Assembly (NCBI GenBank): GCA_028284945.1
Contig: JANQQJ010000027.1
Span: 1-33,040, forward strand
Direction: 5' to 3'
Length of the DNA: 33,040 nucleotides
Source of the DNA: Alphaproteobacteria bacterium
GTDB lineage: Bacteria; Pseudomonadota; Alphaproteobacteria; SMXS01
The stretch's first letter is position 1. Each line of letters starts with the position of its first letter. The notes below the pieces were generated by a model. The model was not told the DNA's origin and ran no database searches. It saw only the letters and a list, made by a program, of their open reading frames with translations. This document shows positions 32,194 through 33,040 of the stretch, piece after piece. The position numbers were made by a program, and so were the translations under genes.

Positions 32194-33036
32194 ATGTCCG
32201 GCTACGAATGGATATTGGTTGATGATCCTGCACCTTGTGTGCGGCGGATCACGCTTAACCGTCCTGAAAAACGCAATGCTATGACCAATGGCCTGCGCGG
32301 CGAGGTGTTCGATGCGCTCGCCCAGGCCGACCTTGATGACAGTGTGCGCGTCTCCATCATTCGCGGCGCGGGCAAATGCTTCTGCGCCGGGTACGACATC
32401 GGCGGCGAGCGGGGCGATCCCACCTATCAGACGGCGGGAGGCATGGCCTATTGGCCGCGCCACGTGGTCGAGGGCTGGTTCCGGGTCTGGGACCTGGCCA
32501 AGCCGGTGATTGCCCAGGTACACGGCTATTGTCTGGCGGGCGGTACGGAACTCGCGACTAGCTGTGATCTGGTCTATGTCGCTGAAGATGCCGAGATCGG
32601 CTATCCGGTTGTGCGCGAATTCGGCTCGCCCGATATGCAGTATCACCCGTGGTTGATGGGTATGCGCAACGCCATGGAGGCGATGCTGACCGGTGATGCC
32701 ATGAGCGGGACAGAAGCAGTCGAGAAGGGTTTTGCCAACAGGGCCTTCCCGTTGAAAGACCTTGACGAGCGCGTGCTTGAAATGGCCGAGCGCGTGGCCA
32801 AGGTGCCGACTGACCTGCAACAGATGAACAAACGCCTGGTCCACAACGCCATGGAAGTGATGGGAATGCGTGCGGCGATCCGCGCCGGTACTGATCTTCA
32901 GGCGCTTTCCATGATGACGGAAACCTCAAGGGGTTTTCAGGACAGGCTGAAAGAAAGCGTCACCGGCGCTTTACAGAAACGCGACGAGAAATTCGGCGAC
33001 TACCGAACCAAAGAGAAACGAGAAGCAGGGGAATAG
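32194..33036 (+). CDS. Enoyl-CoA hydratase/isomerase (crotonase) family protein
   Basis: The 280-residue crotonase-fold protein contains R-I-T-L-N-R-P-E-K-R-N-A-M near residue 18, the first oxyanion segment G-K-C-F-C-A-G-Y-D-I and the second H-G-Y-C-L-A-G-G-T-E-L-A-T-S-C-D-L-V-Y. The Glu of G-G-T-E-L matches the first catalytic glutamate (Glu144 of rat mitochondrial hydratase). The place of the second (Glu164) appears to be valine in I-G-Y-P-V-V-R-E, so simple hydration may not be its reaction; isomerase or C-C cleaving activity is possible. The start at 32194 is preceded by a purine-rich GGGGAGAGTGGGG. The gene ends four bases before the window edge. It flanks the reverse transcriptase segment on the right. 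Confidence 0.9.
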   Translation: MSGYEWILVDDPAPCVRRITLNRPEKRNAMTNGLRGEVFDALAQADLDDSVRVSIIRGAGKCFCAGYDIGGERGDPTYQTAGGMAYWPRHVVEGWFRVWDLAKPVIAQVHGYCLAGGTELATSCDLVYVAEDAEIGYPVVREFGSPDMQYHPWLMGMRNAMEAMLTGDAMSGTEAVEKGFANRAFPLKDLDERVLEMAERVAKVPTDLQQMNKRLVHNAMEVMGMRAAIRAGTDLQALSMMTETSRGFQDRLKESVTGALQKRDEKFGDYRTKEKREAGE

Positions 33037-33040
33037 ACCC

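Noticed and set aside
1-33040. CRISPR array, insertion sequence or prophage
   Set aside because: No regularly spaced direct repeats, no transposase or integrase frame, and no phage structural genes were seen.

Overview
The window looks like chromosomal DNA of an alphaproteobacterium, probably a Rhodospirillales-like, GC-rich, aerobic organism. Grounds: the gene order purB / DUF1476 (F1-ATPase inhibitor zeta) / purC-purS-purQ-purL-bolA-grxD, the small proteins DUF1244, DUF3126 and DUF1476 that are typical of this class, ETF-ubiquinone oxidoreductase followed by a TPR protein and ispE, and a CCA-encoding tRNA-Gln(TTG). No taxonomic search was possible, so this rests on recognised families.

Layout. 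1-5957: a truncated family-4 type uracil-DNA glycosylase (minus), then DUF1244, ETF-QO, an exported TPR protein, ispE and a lipoprotein hydrolase (plus; the last genes overlap or nearly touch). 5929-7712: a YdcF-like membrane protein and a UDP-glucuronate-4-epimerase-like SDR, joined by a TGATG overlap (minus). 7849-7923: tRNA-Gln with its own promoter. 8003-12478: a MaoC hydratase, a DUF1570-like metallopeptidase lipoprotein, a second UDG-superfamily protein and a secreted choice-of-anchor-I protein. 12782-16879: sulfite/nitrite reductase with DUF934, TrmJ-type RNA methyltransferase, an ABM-domain protein and rpsD with promoter, leader hairpin and terminator. 16935-19386: a Tat-exported PhoX-type phosphatase and a divergent ABM-fold protein. 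19520-25883: the purine block with BolA and monothiol glutaredoxin. 26351-29794: a Rieske ring-hydroxylating oxygenase, a VOC protein, a methyltransferase and a degenerate MaoC protein, probably a catabolic group. 32194-33036: a crotonase-fold protein.

The accessory element is at about 30040-32160, a visibly more AT-rich stretch between DUF3126 and the crotonase gene. It carries one 493-residue reverse transcriptase (YSDD active site) that is not an evident retron, group II intron or DGR enzyme. It is preceded by about 350 bases without a convincing conventional gene but with several nested hairpins. The simplest reading is a stand-alone defence-type (DRT, UG/Abi) reverse transcriptase with a structured non-coding RNA upstream, the architecture of DRT2- and DRT9-like systems. 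Assignment to a known type, or to a new one, cannot be settled by eye.

Two inverted copies of a 101-base hairpin repeat (19404-19504 and 24460-24560) lie in the convergent gaps on either side of the purine block. Their internal hairpins differ in sequence but keep the same fold.
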